Source: UBA10649 sp965278945
GTDB lineage: Bacteria > Actinomycetota > Actinomycetes > S36-B12
Assembly: GCA_965278945.1 (NCBI GenBank)
Contig: OZ257128.1
Location: 2,108,001-2,172,000 of the forward strand
Length of the DNA: 64,000 nucleotides
Direction: 5' to 3'
The notes under the pieces are model-generated. The model had not been told where the DNA came from, did no database searches, and was given only the letters and a program-made list of their open reading frames with translations. Below, piece after piece: positions 35,797-44,155 of this stretch; position 1 is the first letter of the stretch; every line of letters begins with the position of its first letter. A program made the position numbers and the translations under genes.

Positions 35797-36828
35797 TTAC
35801 AGCGCTGCAAGGGCGGCGGGGATACGCGCGTTGACTTCTTCCTCTAGCTCCGTGAGTCGATGGACGATCTCGTTCATCGACGGCACATTCCCGTCGAACA
35901 TACCGTTGTCGATCATCGCCCGATAGTCGGCGGCCAGGGCCTCTACCGCTGCATCGTCGGGCACAAGCAGCATGCCTCCGGTCAAGCACGCGGAGTAGTC
36001 GGCCGCAGCGGAGTAGTAGACGACGCTCTTGTACTTCACAACGTCGACGAGCAGAGATCCGTCATTCAGTGCATCCCGGCCGATCGGCGAGTCAGCCAGC
36101 ATGTAGAGGTCGTACCAGTGTCGAGACAGGCGGTCGGTGGATGACCTAAACACCGCCTTCTTGCATTCTGCGTGAGCGAGAGTCGCTTTTTCCCAGAACG
36201 TTCGCTCGGGGCTCAGTACGGTGACGGTCGCGGTGGGAAAGGTCAGTTTCGGCAGTTCGGCCGCCAGGTACGGAACGACTATATGTATCTCGTTCGGCTC
36301 GACCATGTTCCGGCCTCCGAACTCCAACAGCACGCTGTTCGACATATAGTCGGCCGGTCCACTGCCCAATGCGCTCGGGTAGTAGATACGCACGCTTTCG
36401 CCATCGGCCGAGACCTCCACCGTGCCGTCTCCTCCGGGAAGAGCGTCGGTTAGGCGCTGTGTCAGGTGGGGAATGACCGCACCCGTCACATGTGCTCTCA
36501 CAGCCTCATTCATTTCCTCAGTCAGCGCGTTGCGCCCCTTGGACGACAGACTCGTCGCGAACGGGTCCAAGCCCGGCCGCAGATCTCGATGGTCGAGTGT
36601 GACGTCGACATCCTCAGAGAAGCGGGCGATCGCGTTGTAGATCTTGGACAGCGATGTTCCACCCTTGAATGCCATCGTTACGTGCGAAGGCGTGGTGAAC
36701 AGTGCGTCCAGAGTCCAACAGACCCACACGTCCTTCTCCAAGACCTCGGCCGACTTCCCGATCTTGGCGCCGATGGTGGTGTAGATCGCACGACGATCAT
36801 CGGCATCCAGATCCAGGAAGTCGGTCAT
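35797..36828 (-). CDS. AbiEii/AbiGii nucleotidyltransferase toxin
   Basis: A 343-residue protein with the toxin signature: MAFKGGTSLSKIYN, then FSEDVDVTLDH (GGTSL and the metal-binding DxD of the DNA polymerase-beta fold), and a C-terminal ERTFWEKATLAHAECKK with RLSRHWYDLYMLAD, the second conserved motif of AbiEii. Related toxins modify tRNA with nucleotides and block growth during phage infection. It starts 1 base after the stop of its antitoxin partner, so expression is coupled. Confidence 0.9.
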   Translation of the reverse strand: MTDFLDLDADDRRAIYTTIGAKIGKSAEVLEKDVWVCWTLDALFTTPSHVTMAFKGGTSLSKIYNAIARFSEDVDVTLDHRDLRPGLDPFATSLSSKGRNALTEEMNEAVRAHVTGAVIPHLTQRLTDALPGGDGTVEVSADGESVRIYYPSALGSGPADYMSNSVLLEFGGRNMVEPNEIHIVVPYLAAELPKLTFPTATVTVLSPERTFWEKATLAHAECKKAVFRSSTDRLSRHWYDLYMLADSPIGRDALNDGSLLVDVVKYKSVVYYSAAADYSACLTGGMLLVPDDAAVEALAADYRAMIDNGMFDGNVPSMNEIVHRLTELEEEVNARIPAALAAL

Positions 36829-36829
36829 G

Positions 36830-37456
36830 CTAGGCGGCCGTCACGTATTCGCGTTCGAAGTGAATGAAGGCATTACTCATCCACGCCGGCATGGACTTTG
36901 TCGCTGAGCGAAGAACACCGAACTCCTGCTCAGACAACTTGGAGTGGATCTGCTCAATGACGGCCGGCGTCACGTGTTCCTTGCCGAGATACCAGAGCGC
37001 TGCAAGTGCGGTGCCTGCAGGTCGACCAGCAAGCGCCAACTTCTTCGAGCCCACATGACGAAGCCGGATGCGAGTCTTCCCGACCGTGACCTCACGGTTA
37101 GGCCCTGACGTCCAGAAGACCGACTGCATCGGGGCCTGAGTGCTCAACTGAAAGCGCCGTGCGGCCTCCGCACCATGGACCTGGATGACAGAGCCGCTGG
37201 ACTGAGCCAATGCCTCGGCGATCTTGGCCGGCTCAAGGCTGACCTTCCCGACGTACTCATTGATGACTGGGCGAACGAACACGCCACGGGCGATCCGCTC
37301 TATCGACCCGTCGCGGACGAGCCGAGCGAGGTTCTGGTCCACAGCGGCACGGGTGCCGAAGCGGATGAGGTCGGCCGTTGTGAAGGGCTCGCCCGCCGGG
37401 AACCCCTCGACATAACTGCGGATGCTCTCGGCAACAGTCGCCTGCTTGGTCTTCAT
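36830..37456 (-). CDS. AbiEi-like antitoxin (DUF6088)
   Basis: A 208-residue protein. The N-terminal winged helix (PFTTADLIRFGTRAAVDQNL, RLVRDGSIERIARGVFVRP) is followed by an antitoxin domain (VIQVHGAEAARRFQLSTQAP, RHVGSKKLALAGRP). AbiEi proteins silence the nucleotidyltransferase toxin and repress their own promoter by binding inverted repeats. The ATG lies within such a repeat here (see 37456-37492). It forms an operon with the toxin. Confidence 0.85.
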   Translation of the reverse strand: MKTKQATVAESIRSYVEGFPAGEPFTTADLIRFGTRAAVDQNLARLVRDGSIERIARGVFVRPVINEYVGKVSLEPAKIAEALAQSSGSVIQVHGAEAARRFQLSTQAPMQSVFWTSGPNREVTVGKTRIRLRHVGSKKLALAGRPAGTALAALWYLGKEHVTPAVIEQIHSKLSEQEFGVLRSATKSMPAWMSNAFIHFEREYVTAA

Positions 37457-37492
37457 GTCAGAAATAATACTGAATTATCTGACAGCCACCAA
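37456..37492 (-). promoter_or_regulatory. AbiE promoter and operator, apparently leaderless
   Basis: A -35 box TTGGTG (37487-37492), a 17-base spacer and a -10 box TATTAT (37464-37469) place transcription start on or next to the A of the antitoxin ATG; no Shine-Dalgarno sequence exists. A 7-bp inverted repeat TGTCAGA...TCTGACA (37478-37484 and 37456-37462) brackets the -10 box, the expected position for repression by the antitoxin. Confidence 0.65.
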
Positions 37493-37668
37493 CTCTCCAC
37501 CGAAAACGCGCGCACCACTCGCGTCGTGAATCGCATGACGCTACAGACCTCCGCGCGGTAAGCCCTGCCTACTTGGATGTAGACGACGATCATCTCTTCG
37601 CGGTTGATTCGATGCGTGCAGTTGTGCGTGCTCACGCGTCATCGACGACCTGCGGGTCTGTACCCACG

Positions 37669-38208
37669 TCAATCGTCCTTCGCGAGAACGTTGCGCACAC
37701 GCAAAGCGACGAGGGCCGCTGCGCACCACGAGAGAAGCAACAGGAGCCCACCCGCGGCTTCGAAGAAGACGAGTCCGAGCAAAGTACCTGCGGGAACCGC
37801 CGCCCGGAATCGCCCGGCGCCACGCAGGTTGCGAGCCATCACGAATGTCAGCGCGATCAGTCCGGCGGCGTAGACCAGGGAGCCCAGAACAAACGGCCAG
37901 AACCCGCCGGACCACCCCCAGCCGTCCTCGACGAGATTCGCCATGCTCGCCACTGCCGCACCTACGGCAGGAACAAACGAGGTCCGATACGTCGCCCTGT
38001 CCTCAGTTAGTCCGGCGTACACGGGCAGCGCAGCCGCCAATAAGAGCAACGCGACACTGAAACCGGCAACGGCCAACCAGTCGCTCACGGTCACCGGGGA
38101 CTGGTAATCGACCGAGCCAACCTGTCTCCACCGAAGGAAGAAGAGCACGCCCACCGACATGAACAGTGCCGCTTGTCCGACCGCGGAGAACCTGGCGGCT
38201 AATCCCAC
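37669..38208 (-). CDS. Multi-pass membrane protein, start at IS boundary
   Basis: About 179 residues with five hydrophobic segments (for example WLAVAGFSVALLLLAAAL, PFVLGSLVYAAGLIALTFV, EAAGGLLLLLSWCAAALVAL). The proposed GTG at 38208 lies on the end of the IS3 element, so the true N terminus may have been lost or altered by the insertion; an internal ATG at 38160 is an alternative. No family recognised. It could be a leftover of a chromosomal or island gene. Confidence 0.5.
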   Translation of the reverse strand: MGLAARFSAVGQAALFMSVGVLFFLRWRQVGSVDYQSPVTVSDWLAVAGFSVALLLLAAALPVYAGLTEDRATYRTSFVPAVGAAVASMANLVEDGWGWSGGFWPFVLGSLVYAAGLIALTFVMARNLRGAGRFRAAVPAGTLLGLVFFEAAGGLLLLLSWCAAALVALRVRNVLAKDD

Positions 38209-38250
38209 GGGTCTGCCCCCGGTTTGGTTGACACTTGGGGTTGATGGTTC

Positions 38251-39153
38251 TCAGGCCGCGTCTGCGGCCAGGTAGATCATCTCAAACTCGATCGGTGTGA
38301 GCTTGCCCAGGGCGCGCTGGCGACGGCGGCGGTTGTACTTGGTCTCGATCCAGATGACGATCGCGAGGCGCAGTTCCTCGCGGCTGTCCCATCGCCTGGT
38401 GTCAAGGACGTTCTTCTGCAGCAACGAGAAGAACGACTCCATGGCGGCGTTGTCCCCGGACGAGCCGACGCGTCCCATCGATCCCTTGAGCCCGTTGTTC
38501 TTCAGGATCCGCACGACCTTCTTGGACCGGAACTGGCTGCCCCTGTCGGAGTGGCAGATCGTCCCGTCCGGGGAACGCAGCGCGATCGCGTTGCGCAGCG
38601 CTGCCGCGGCCAGTGAGGATTTCATGCGGGAGTCGATGGAGTAGCCGACGATCTTGTTGGAGAAGCAGTCCTTGACCGCGCACAGGTAGAGTTTTCCCTC
38701 CTTCGTGGGGTGCTCGGTGATGTCGGTAAGCCAGACCCGGTTGGGCGCCGGCGCGGTGAACTCGTGCCGGACCCTGCCCTTGTCGTCCACGACGGCCAGC
38801 AGGTCGTCGACCACGGGCGGGCCGGGCTTGCCGGCCTTGGACCTCTTGCGGGCATGGGAGGCGAAGATCCCCGCGATCGAGCACAGCCGCCACACCCGGT
38901 TCTCCGACGCGACGACGCCGGCATCGGCGAGCTCGTCAGCCAGGAACCGGTAGCCCAGCGACGGGTCATCGTGGTGGATCCCACGCACGGCATCGATCAG
39001 GTGCGCGTCGTCCCAGTCCCGCTGGGACACAGGCGCTTTCCGCCACTTGTAGTACCCCTGGGTCGATAGTCCCAGCACCCTGCACGCCACCGCGACCGCG
39101 ACCGCGACCGCGACCGCGACCGCGACCCTGACACGGGCACCGGCCGCGGCCAT
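38251..39153 (-). CDS. IS3-family transposase OrfB
   Basis: The catalytic DDE domain is complete: NRVWLTDITEHPTKEGKLYL (first Asp), ICHSDRGSQFRSKKV (second Asp), AAMESFFSLLQKNVL (Glu), ending YNRRRRQRALGKLTPIEFE. OrfB is normally made as a fusion with OrfA by -1 frameshifting; a GGGAAAT slip-like site lies near 39177. The N-terminal part carries an extra (Val-Ala) run encoded by a hexanucleotide repeat. Confidence 0.85.
   Translation of the reverse strand: MAAAGARVRVAVAVAVAVAVAVACRVLGLSTQGYYKWRKAPVSQRDWDDAHLIDAVRGIHHDDPSLGYRFLADELADAGVVASENRVWRLCSIAGIFASHARKRSKAGKPGPPVVDDLLAVVDDKGRVRHEFTAPAPNRVWLTDITEHPTKEGKLYLCAVKDCFSNKIVGYSIDSRMKSSLAAAALRNAIALRSPDGTICHSDRGSQFRSKKVVRILKNNGLKGSMGRVGSSGDNAAMESFFSLLQKNVLDTRRWDSREELRLAIVIWIETKYNRRRRQRALGKLTPIEFEMIYLAADAA
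39091..39126. repeat. Hexanucleotide tandem repeat inside OrfB
   Basis: Six perfect copies of CGCGAC lie in frame within the transposase gene and encode alternating Val-Ala on the minus strand. Flanking partial copies show that the tract grew by slippage. Confidence 0.9.
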
Positions 39154-39154
39154 C

Positions 39155-39460
39155 TCACGGACGAGAGGGAAGACTATTTCCCGGCAGGTTCGCCTGCGAC
39201 AGGTACGCAGCCGCTCGGCGCAGGACCTCGTTCTCCTGCTCGAGCAGCCGGTTGCGCTTCTTGAGCTCACGCACCTGCGCGGCCTCCCGGGCGGTCACGC
39301 CGGGGCGGTTCCCGTCCTCGATATCGGCCTTCTTCATCCAGTTCGACAAGCAGGTCTCGGAAATCCCGAAGTCCTTCGCGATCTGGGTCAAGGGAGCCTG
39401 CCCCTGGCGGGCCACGGCCACGACATCGTCGCGGAACTCCTTCGGATATGGCTTCGGCAT
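39155..39460 (-). CDS. IS3-family transposase OrfA
   Basis: About 101 residues. The N-terminal helix-turn-helix (PYPKEFRDDVVAVARQGQAP, IAKDFGISETCLSNWMKKAD) binds the element ends, and the C-terminal leucine zipper (QVRELKKRNRLLEQENEVLR) mediates multimer formation. The ATG at 39460 is preferred because GGAAGG lies 9 bases upstream; an earlier ATG at 39469 directly abuts the ribosome-binding site. Confidence 0.85.
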   Translation of the reverse strand: MPKPYPKEFRDDVVAVARQGQAPLTQIAKDFGISETCLSNWMKKADIEDGNRPGVTAREAAQVRELKKRNRLLEQENEVLRRAAAYLSQANLPGNSLPSRP

Positions 39461-39497
39461 GATCGGCATCCTTCCAGTGAGGACGAAACCTCACAGG

Positions 39498-40196
39498 TCA
39501 GGCGTCAACCAAACTCTGGGCAGACCCGTCAGCTATTCCCGCGAGCCACATGGTCTGCGCCGTGTAGCGGGACTGTTGCTTGGCGTTGGGCTTCTTCTCC
39601 GGCTGTGCGTGTTCGTGATACTTGGTCTCGATGCCGACGACGGTTTTTGGTCCGGTTCCGATCTGGAGCGCGACATCGAATGCAGTGCGGTCTCCGGTGT
39701 ACTTGTCGCTGCGCCGTTGCGGTGACCATTCGAACACGATCTCGACGGAGCCGGTCGAACCGGGCGCCAGAAGTGTTGACAGGGCTTGCTTCGACTCCTC
39801 ATGTCGCGACGCCTCGCCGAACAGGTTGAACGCCATCGGCATTGACGAGAGAAGGTCGCCGCAGAGCCGCGGGACGTCGAACGTCTCGCCTCCCTGAGGA
39901 TGCGCGATCCGATCCTCGACGGCATACCGAATCTCCTCGCTGAGGAAGTTCTTGCCGGCCGCAGCGTCCTCGGCGGTGAGCTTGGTCCCGTTGTCGATGA
40001 GCGCTGGGCCGCCAGCGAGGATTCCCCTCTTGGTGTTGCGATGACTCCCGAATCGGGTGATCCCTTGCGAACTCGCCGCCCATTGGTACTGGCGGTAACG
40101 CGCCTCCTGTTTAAACGCGGCCATCAAAGGGTCTTTGACGCGATCCGTCGAGAAGGAACAGTTCGCCTCTTCGAGTTGCGCTATCGATGCGGTCAC
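39498..40196 (-). pseudogene. Truncated PD-(D/E)xK restriction-type nuclease (PGN_0703-like)
   Basis: The open frame of 232 codons has the nuclease core TAFDVALQIGTGPKTVVGIE followed by TKYHEH, i.e. D...ExK, and an N-terminal YRQYQWAASSQGIT typical of the PGN_0703 putative restriction endonucleases. Its last dozen residues are encoded by the IS3 end, so the original C-terminus is missing. No continuation is found on the other side of the IS. Probably inactive. Confidence 0.65.
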
Positions 40197-40235
40197 ATCT
40201 GACTCCTAGGTGGGATGAAGCTCGACGCTCTGAAG

Positions 40236-40756
40236 TTATGCCGCAAGGTCGAACGGATCTGGAGGTCCGGGGGGTTCGTGTTCATCGTCGTCAGGCGGGG
40301 ATGGCCACCGGCCGATCGTTCCGACGAAGGTTTCGGGGTCACCGCATCCGCGGCCGTAGCGCAACGCGTCGATCAGCAGTTGCGCGGCGTCGTACCCGGA
40401 TTCCGCCGTGACGGACCAGTTGGTGTGGCGACCGACCGGCGGCTCCCATCCGTCGGCTACGAACGCGGCCTCGTCGATCGGCCATGTGCTAGCGGGGAGG
40501 TGGTGACTGGACACGACCTCGCAGTAGAACGTGCCGTCGGACTCGCGAGCGACTTGGGTGTATGGATTCGGGTCCAGACCGACCAACGCCCGTATGATCA
40601 GAACTCGCCGCACGCAAGGTCTGCGATCGTGAACATGAAATCGTCGAGCAGGTCATCCCAATCCACAGCCACGGTAGCAACGGTCGCACGCGGGCCTGAC
40701 ACGACGACGCCACCGTGAGGTGATCTCGTTCCCCTCAGGCGCTCCGATCCATTCAT
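40236..40756 (-). pseudogene. Frameshifted chaperone-like (TY-Chap/YbjN-like) gene
   Basis: The ATG at 40756 overlaps the NERD stop (ATGA). The first part reads VDWDDLLDDFMFTIADLACG then EF and a TGA at about 40618. The continuation lies in the -1 frame (LIIRALVGLDPNPYTQVARE, then TFYCEVVSSHHLP, and YDAAQLLIDALRYG near the C-terminus). A single base deletion restores one protein of about 170 residues resembling the actinobacterial YbjN/TY-Chap chaperone-like family. Could be decay or a sequencing error. Confidence 0.55.
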
Positions 40757-41640
40757 GCCGGCGGTAACGCTTCAGCGAGACGACGGTGGACCATGTCGCG
40801 CTCATCCGCGCTGAGTGGACCCTTGGCGGAACGGAGCCGCTTGCCCATCTCGCGCGACCCCCGGATCTCGATCCCATCAACGCGCAACTTCCGCAGCAGC
40901 GGAAGATCGGCGTCCACGAAGCACAGAGTGGGGATGATGTCGAGACCAGTAGTCCTATCGAGGCCGGCGAGCGCCGACGCAACCGCCTCGATCTGTCGAT
41001 GCATCGACGTCAGCAGGCTTGTTCGATCACGCCCTCCGATGATCAGGTGCTCGGTCCGGGGGGCTAGCAAGCCACCAGACTTGCGGACCTCGATCGTCGC
41101 TCCTTTGTGGTGCTTGATGTCGATCACGTGGACACCTGCCGCGCTGATCGCGAGCAGGTCGATGTCACCGTCCGTACGGCCGACCCCGAGTCGCCGATTC
41201 AGGAGGAGCGTCACATCGCCGCCGCAGCGACCCAGGATCCGTTCGACGGCCTTGCGCTCCCCCTCCGCGCCGGTACGGAACGCCTTCGCTGTGGGTTCCT
41301 CGCCACTGATGGCAAGGATCACTCCACCGAGGCGCGGGAATCGCTGCCTGACCCTCGCCTCCCGCCTCGCCGTACGACGGTCCGCCTCGCGGCTCAGGGA
41401 CGCGCCAGCATCCGACGGACGTGCGACGTCGATAGCCACGATCTCTGCCTGCTCCGGTTCGAGCGCGGACAGCTTCGCTTCATGAATGAGAACCGGAGGC
41501 TGATCCGTAGACGCCCTCGGAGCGGCGGCAAGGCAGGCGTCGCAGACAACGACCCGGCTGACGCGATCCCACCCGGCGCGGCTGCCCGCCGGAAGACTCC
41601 GGCCGCACGCGCACACACCGTTGCGGCGCAGCCGCATCAG
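40753..41640 (-). CDS. NERD-domain protein with N-terminal zinc ribbon
   Basis: Begins at MRLRRNGVCACGRSLPAG (295 residues); a longer start at 41721 is possible. The N-terminal part has CACG...CDAC, a zinc ribbon. The NERD domain follows: TGAEGERKAVERILGRCGGD, TDGDIDLLAISAAGVHVIDI, KHHKGATIEVRKSGG. NERD is a nuclease-related fold found in restriction and defence genes. It overlaps the downstream frameshifted gene, so both were one operon. Substrate unknown. Confidence 0.75.
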   Translation of the reverse strand: MMRLRRNGVCACGRSLPAGSRAGWDRVSRVVVCDACLAAAPRASTDQPPVLIHEAKLSALEPEQAEIVAIDVARPSDAGASLSREADRRTARREARVRQRFPRLGGVILAISGEEPTAKAFRTGAEGERKAVERILGRCGGDVTLLLNRRLGVGRTDGDIDLLAISAAGVHVIDIKHHKGATIEVRKSGGLLAPRTEHLIIGGRDRTSLLTSMHRQIEAVASALAGLDRTTGLDIIPTLCFVDADLPLLRKLRVDGIEIRGSREMGKRLRSAKGPLSADERDMVHRRLAEALPPA

Positions 41641-41863
41641 CCTCACGCCAGGCTTCACATCGTCCGTCGCTGACCCCTGAACCACGTCGTCCCCCTGCCC
41701 GTGACTGACGTATCGGACCATGAGCACCACGTCGGCCCGGCGAAGCCCGTCCGATACCGGGCCAAAGCAGCACGCGGTGTGGCATGCGGTAGTCCTCCAG
41801 GTCTGACGTTCAGCTGGAGCCGTCATCGGGGGCAAATGCGACGAAACTCTAGGGTCATCGTCC

Positions 41864-42364
41864 ATGAGCCCGGACAAGCGAGGGAGACTGCAGAAGAAGG
41901 CGCAATCCACACCCGCCGTGGCCGCCCGCACGCAGCCGAGCCCGAACGACATTCATGACATCAAGTACTTCCAACGCCATATCGACGACGACCCGACGAA
42001 GGCCATCCCCGGACGGGAGTACCTGAACTCGCAGGTTCCCAAGGTCCGGAACCTGATGCGCGCGGTCCTGACCGAGGTCGCGTCGTCGCCGCCGAACCAG
42101 TTCTCTGGCGGCGGGTACTGGGAAGCAATGCACGGGGACATGGGCGACTGGTACGAGGTCCGCGTCGATGGGCCGCAGAAGAAGACGCACCACCGGCTGT
42201 TCTGCAGGTTGGATTACGACGCGAAGAACTTCACCAAGCCGCTGTTGGTGATCGTCTGCGGAATGACGAAGCCGGTCGGCCACGTCTTCACCGCCGCGGA
42301 GTATCAGTCGGTTCGCGATCTGGGGGCCGAGTACCTCGCCCGCGCCAACAGGTCCGTGGCCTAA
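41864..42364 (+). CDS. HigB/RelE-like toxin (Gp49-like family)
   Basis: A 166-residue protein. The C-terminal 110 residues match phage-derived Gp49/HigB toxins: YWEAMHGDMGDWYEVRVDGP, HHRLFCRLDYD, LLVIVCGMTKPVGHVFTAAE, SVRDLGAEYLARA. Such toxins cleave mRNA on the ribosome. The first 50 residues are an extra basic segment not usual for the family. The XRE gene that could be its antitoxin is convergent rather than downstream, and the two genes overlap by 4 bp at their 3' ends. Confidence 0.75.
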   Translation: MSPDKRGRLQKKAQSTPAVAARTQPSPNDIHDIKYFQRHIDDDPTKAIPGREYLNSQVPKVRNLMRAVLTEVASSPPNQFSGGGYWEAMHGDMGDWYEVRVDGPQKKTHHRLFCRLDYDAKNFTKPLLVIVCGMTKPVGHVFTAAEYQSVRDLGAEYLARANRSVA

Positions 42365-42867
42365 GCGCTGACGCGCGAGCGCGTGGGCGCCTTCCGGCGG
42401 GCCGCTGCCCGTGCGGTAGACGTCGCAGAAGGCTTGCGTACCTTGGCTTCACTGGCAGAAGACTTCCGGCCCGTAGCGGTCGCCGCGCGAACCTTGACCT
42501 GCTCACCCGTTCCGGTCGTCGGCGACTTCGTTGTCGGCCGCAGCACCGAGGTGACTGCCTTCGCTGTCGCGGCAGGCAGGGGAGTGAGGGAGACCTTCAA
42601 GCCAAGCGCAGCAGCGACGTCCGCCAGTCGTCCCAGCGTCGGGTTCCCGTGAGCGGTGAACATCCGGCGGATGACAGCGGGCTCGACGTCGATCGCTCGG
42701 GCGAGCGCAGCCTTGCTGACTCCCTGCTGGATACGTGCCTCATCCAGCCTGTTCACGACATCATCGATGGCTTGGATACGCAGGCTCTGGCGCACGAAGT
42801 CCGCCTTGACCTGCGGATCCTCAAGGTCCTTGGCCAGGTCGTCCCAAAACAGGCTCTGCTCAGTCAT
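42361..42867 (-). CDS. XRE-family HTH protein with basic Ala/Lys-rich tail
   Basis: About 168 residues from the ATG preceded by GGAG (an in-frame ATG at 42882 is alternative). The HTH covers QQGVSKAALARAIDVEPAVI then NPTLGRLADVAAALGLKVSL, as in HigA-type antitoxins. The last 65 residues are low-complexity Ala/Lys/Arg/Thr (for example KSSASEAKVRKPSATSTARA), like a histone-H1-type DNA-binding tail. It is convergent with the HigB-like gene. Likely antitoxin, but the pairing is inferred. Confidence 0.65.
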   Translation of the reverse strand: MTEQSLFWDDLAKDLEDPQVKADFVRQSLRIQAIDDVVNRLDEARIQQGVSKAALARAIDVEPAVIRRMFTAHGNPTLGRLADVAAALGLKVSLTPLPAATAKAVTSVLRPTTKSPTTGTGEQVKVRAATATGRKSSASEAKVRKPSATSTARAAARRKAPTRSRVSA

Positions 42868-42919
42868 CGTCATCTCCGTCATTTGACTAACAGTGCTTAC
42901 CGTAGCACAAATGATACGC

Positions 42920-43824
42920 CTAGCATTGGTCGTGGGCCACCGTGATCAAGGCGTCGACATCGGGTATCGACTCGCGATGGGCCCGATTGTAGACCTCGTC
43001 GCAGAACTCCTCGCACGCAGCGACCAGCTCGGCGAAGGAGTGGTAGTCGGGCAGCAGGTTCGCGTCCGTGGGAACCAGGTCCGCCTTGGAGATGCGGAAA
43101 GTGGCCTCCGACCCGCCCTTGGAGTCCGGGTCGAACGGCACGCACGAGTGCACGGTCAGCCCGTAGTGCCGGCATGCCGCGACGATCTGGGGATGCCGTA
43201 CGCGGACTCCGGCGACCACGTCGATCGTCACGGTCTTCTCGTTGTCGGTCAACGCGTACGTCGGCGCCCCGCCCACCGTGCGCAGCGTCGCGTCCAGGCA
43301 GGAGATCAGCGTGCCCAGCGTGCGGTCCCACGTCGGGATGACCACCCGGAACCGCGACCATGCCAGCCACGCGCAGAACAGCAGCGTGCGCCGCGGCGCA
43401 CCGTCCGGGCGCGGCACGACCGGGCCGTAGCCCCAGTCGAACTGCAACCACAGGCCCGGCTCGGTGATCCACGGCCGATACGAACGACAATGCCCGTCGC
43501 GCCACGCCGCCTTCACGATCGCGACCGCGCGGCGCGTCGTGCGCTCATCACCGGTGAACCCCATCAGTTCCAGCCGCTCATGCACCACATCCGCGCGGAC
43601 CTTGCCCTCGCTCGTCTCGACCAGCTCCTCGACCTTGCCCATGAAGGCGTCGATCAGTTTCGCTCGCGTCACCGTGCATCCACCGGCCGGCCCGCATCAA
43701 GCGCCGCGACATACCGGCGCACCGTCTTGGGATCCACGCCCACCAGCAGCGCAGCAGAATGCGCGCAGCCCGTCGCATCAAATGCCTCAAGAATGTTCAT
43801 GATCTCCCTGTCAGACTTCTTCAT
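42920..43824 (-). pseudogene. IS21-family IstA transposase remnant
   Basis: Two frames: from ATG 43824, MKKSDREIMNILEAFDATGC ... VGVDPKTVRRYVAALDAGRP to a TGA near 43671; then in the -1 frame TRAKLIDAFMGKVEELVETS to 42920. Catalytic residues are present: LWLQFDWGYG, YALTDNEKTV, SKGGSEATFRI. The C-terminal third is missing and ends in unrelated residues after NRAHRES. No IstB is found. Frameshifted and truncated, so inactive. Confidence 0.8.
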
Positions 43825-44155
43825 GCGTCCCTCCGGTCGGCTCGCTCAAGGTGGTTGAAGACCTCGAGCAAAGCCCCGGAGGGACGCCCCATGACGGACC
43901 GACACAGCACGGCCCACTGTCAGTTCGGAAGGGAGATCAGCTGTCCGCCAGCACGGACATCACCTGTCCGCCGACAAGGAGGCTGTCATGTCCACTGACA
44001 ACGCGCCCATTTTTGATGAGTCAACGCGTACCCTGGCGGTGAATCACCACGACAACAGCAATATTTCGGCGGCTCCCAGATCCCGGCGAACCCGCCCTCC
44101 GAGCATTCGCGGTGGTCCGCAGCGGTTCGATCGCAGGCGGCCAGACGAGGGTTAG
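43825..44155. other. Gene-free IS-end region
   Basis: No gene. The stretch holds an inverted repeat GCGTCCCTCCGG / CCGGAGGGACGC at 43824-43836 and 43877-43889, several CTGTCCGCC-type repeats at 43940-43980 that resemble IS21 terminal repeats, and the 20-bp motif at 44009-44028 shared with 46045. Confidence 0.5.
44009..44028. repeat. IS-end motif copy 1 (inverted)
   Basis: The 20-mer ATTTTTGATGAGTCAACGCG is the exact reverse complement of 46045-46064, and a close relative lies at 46082-46104 next to a transposase gene. It is therefore probably an insertion-sequence terminal repeat. Confidence 0.75.

Larger units (their letters stand above)
38207..39529 (-). mobile_element. IS3-family insertion sequence
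   Basis: Ends are defined by an imperfect inverted repeat: ACGGGTCTGCC...GTTTGGTTGAC at 38207 and its complement ending at 39529. Length is about 1.3 kb with orfA and orfB. No matching target duplication is visible, consistent with a deletion next to one end. It truncates the restriction-type gene at 39498-40196. Confidence 0.75.

Noticed and set aside
42893..43858. 321-codon plus-strand ORF over the IS21 remnant
   Set aside because: Arg/His-rich antisense of the IstA frame; the minus strand carries the DDE motifs.
43940..43985. CTGTCCGCC repeats considered as a CRISPR-like array
   Set aside because: Repeats are short, irregularly spaced and adjoin an IS21 remnant; they fit IS terminal repeats. 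No CRISPR array is seen anywhere in the window.
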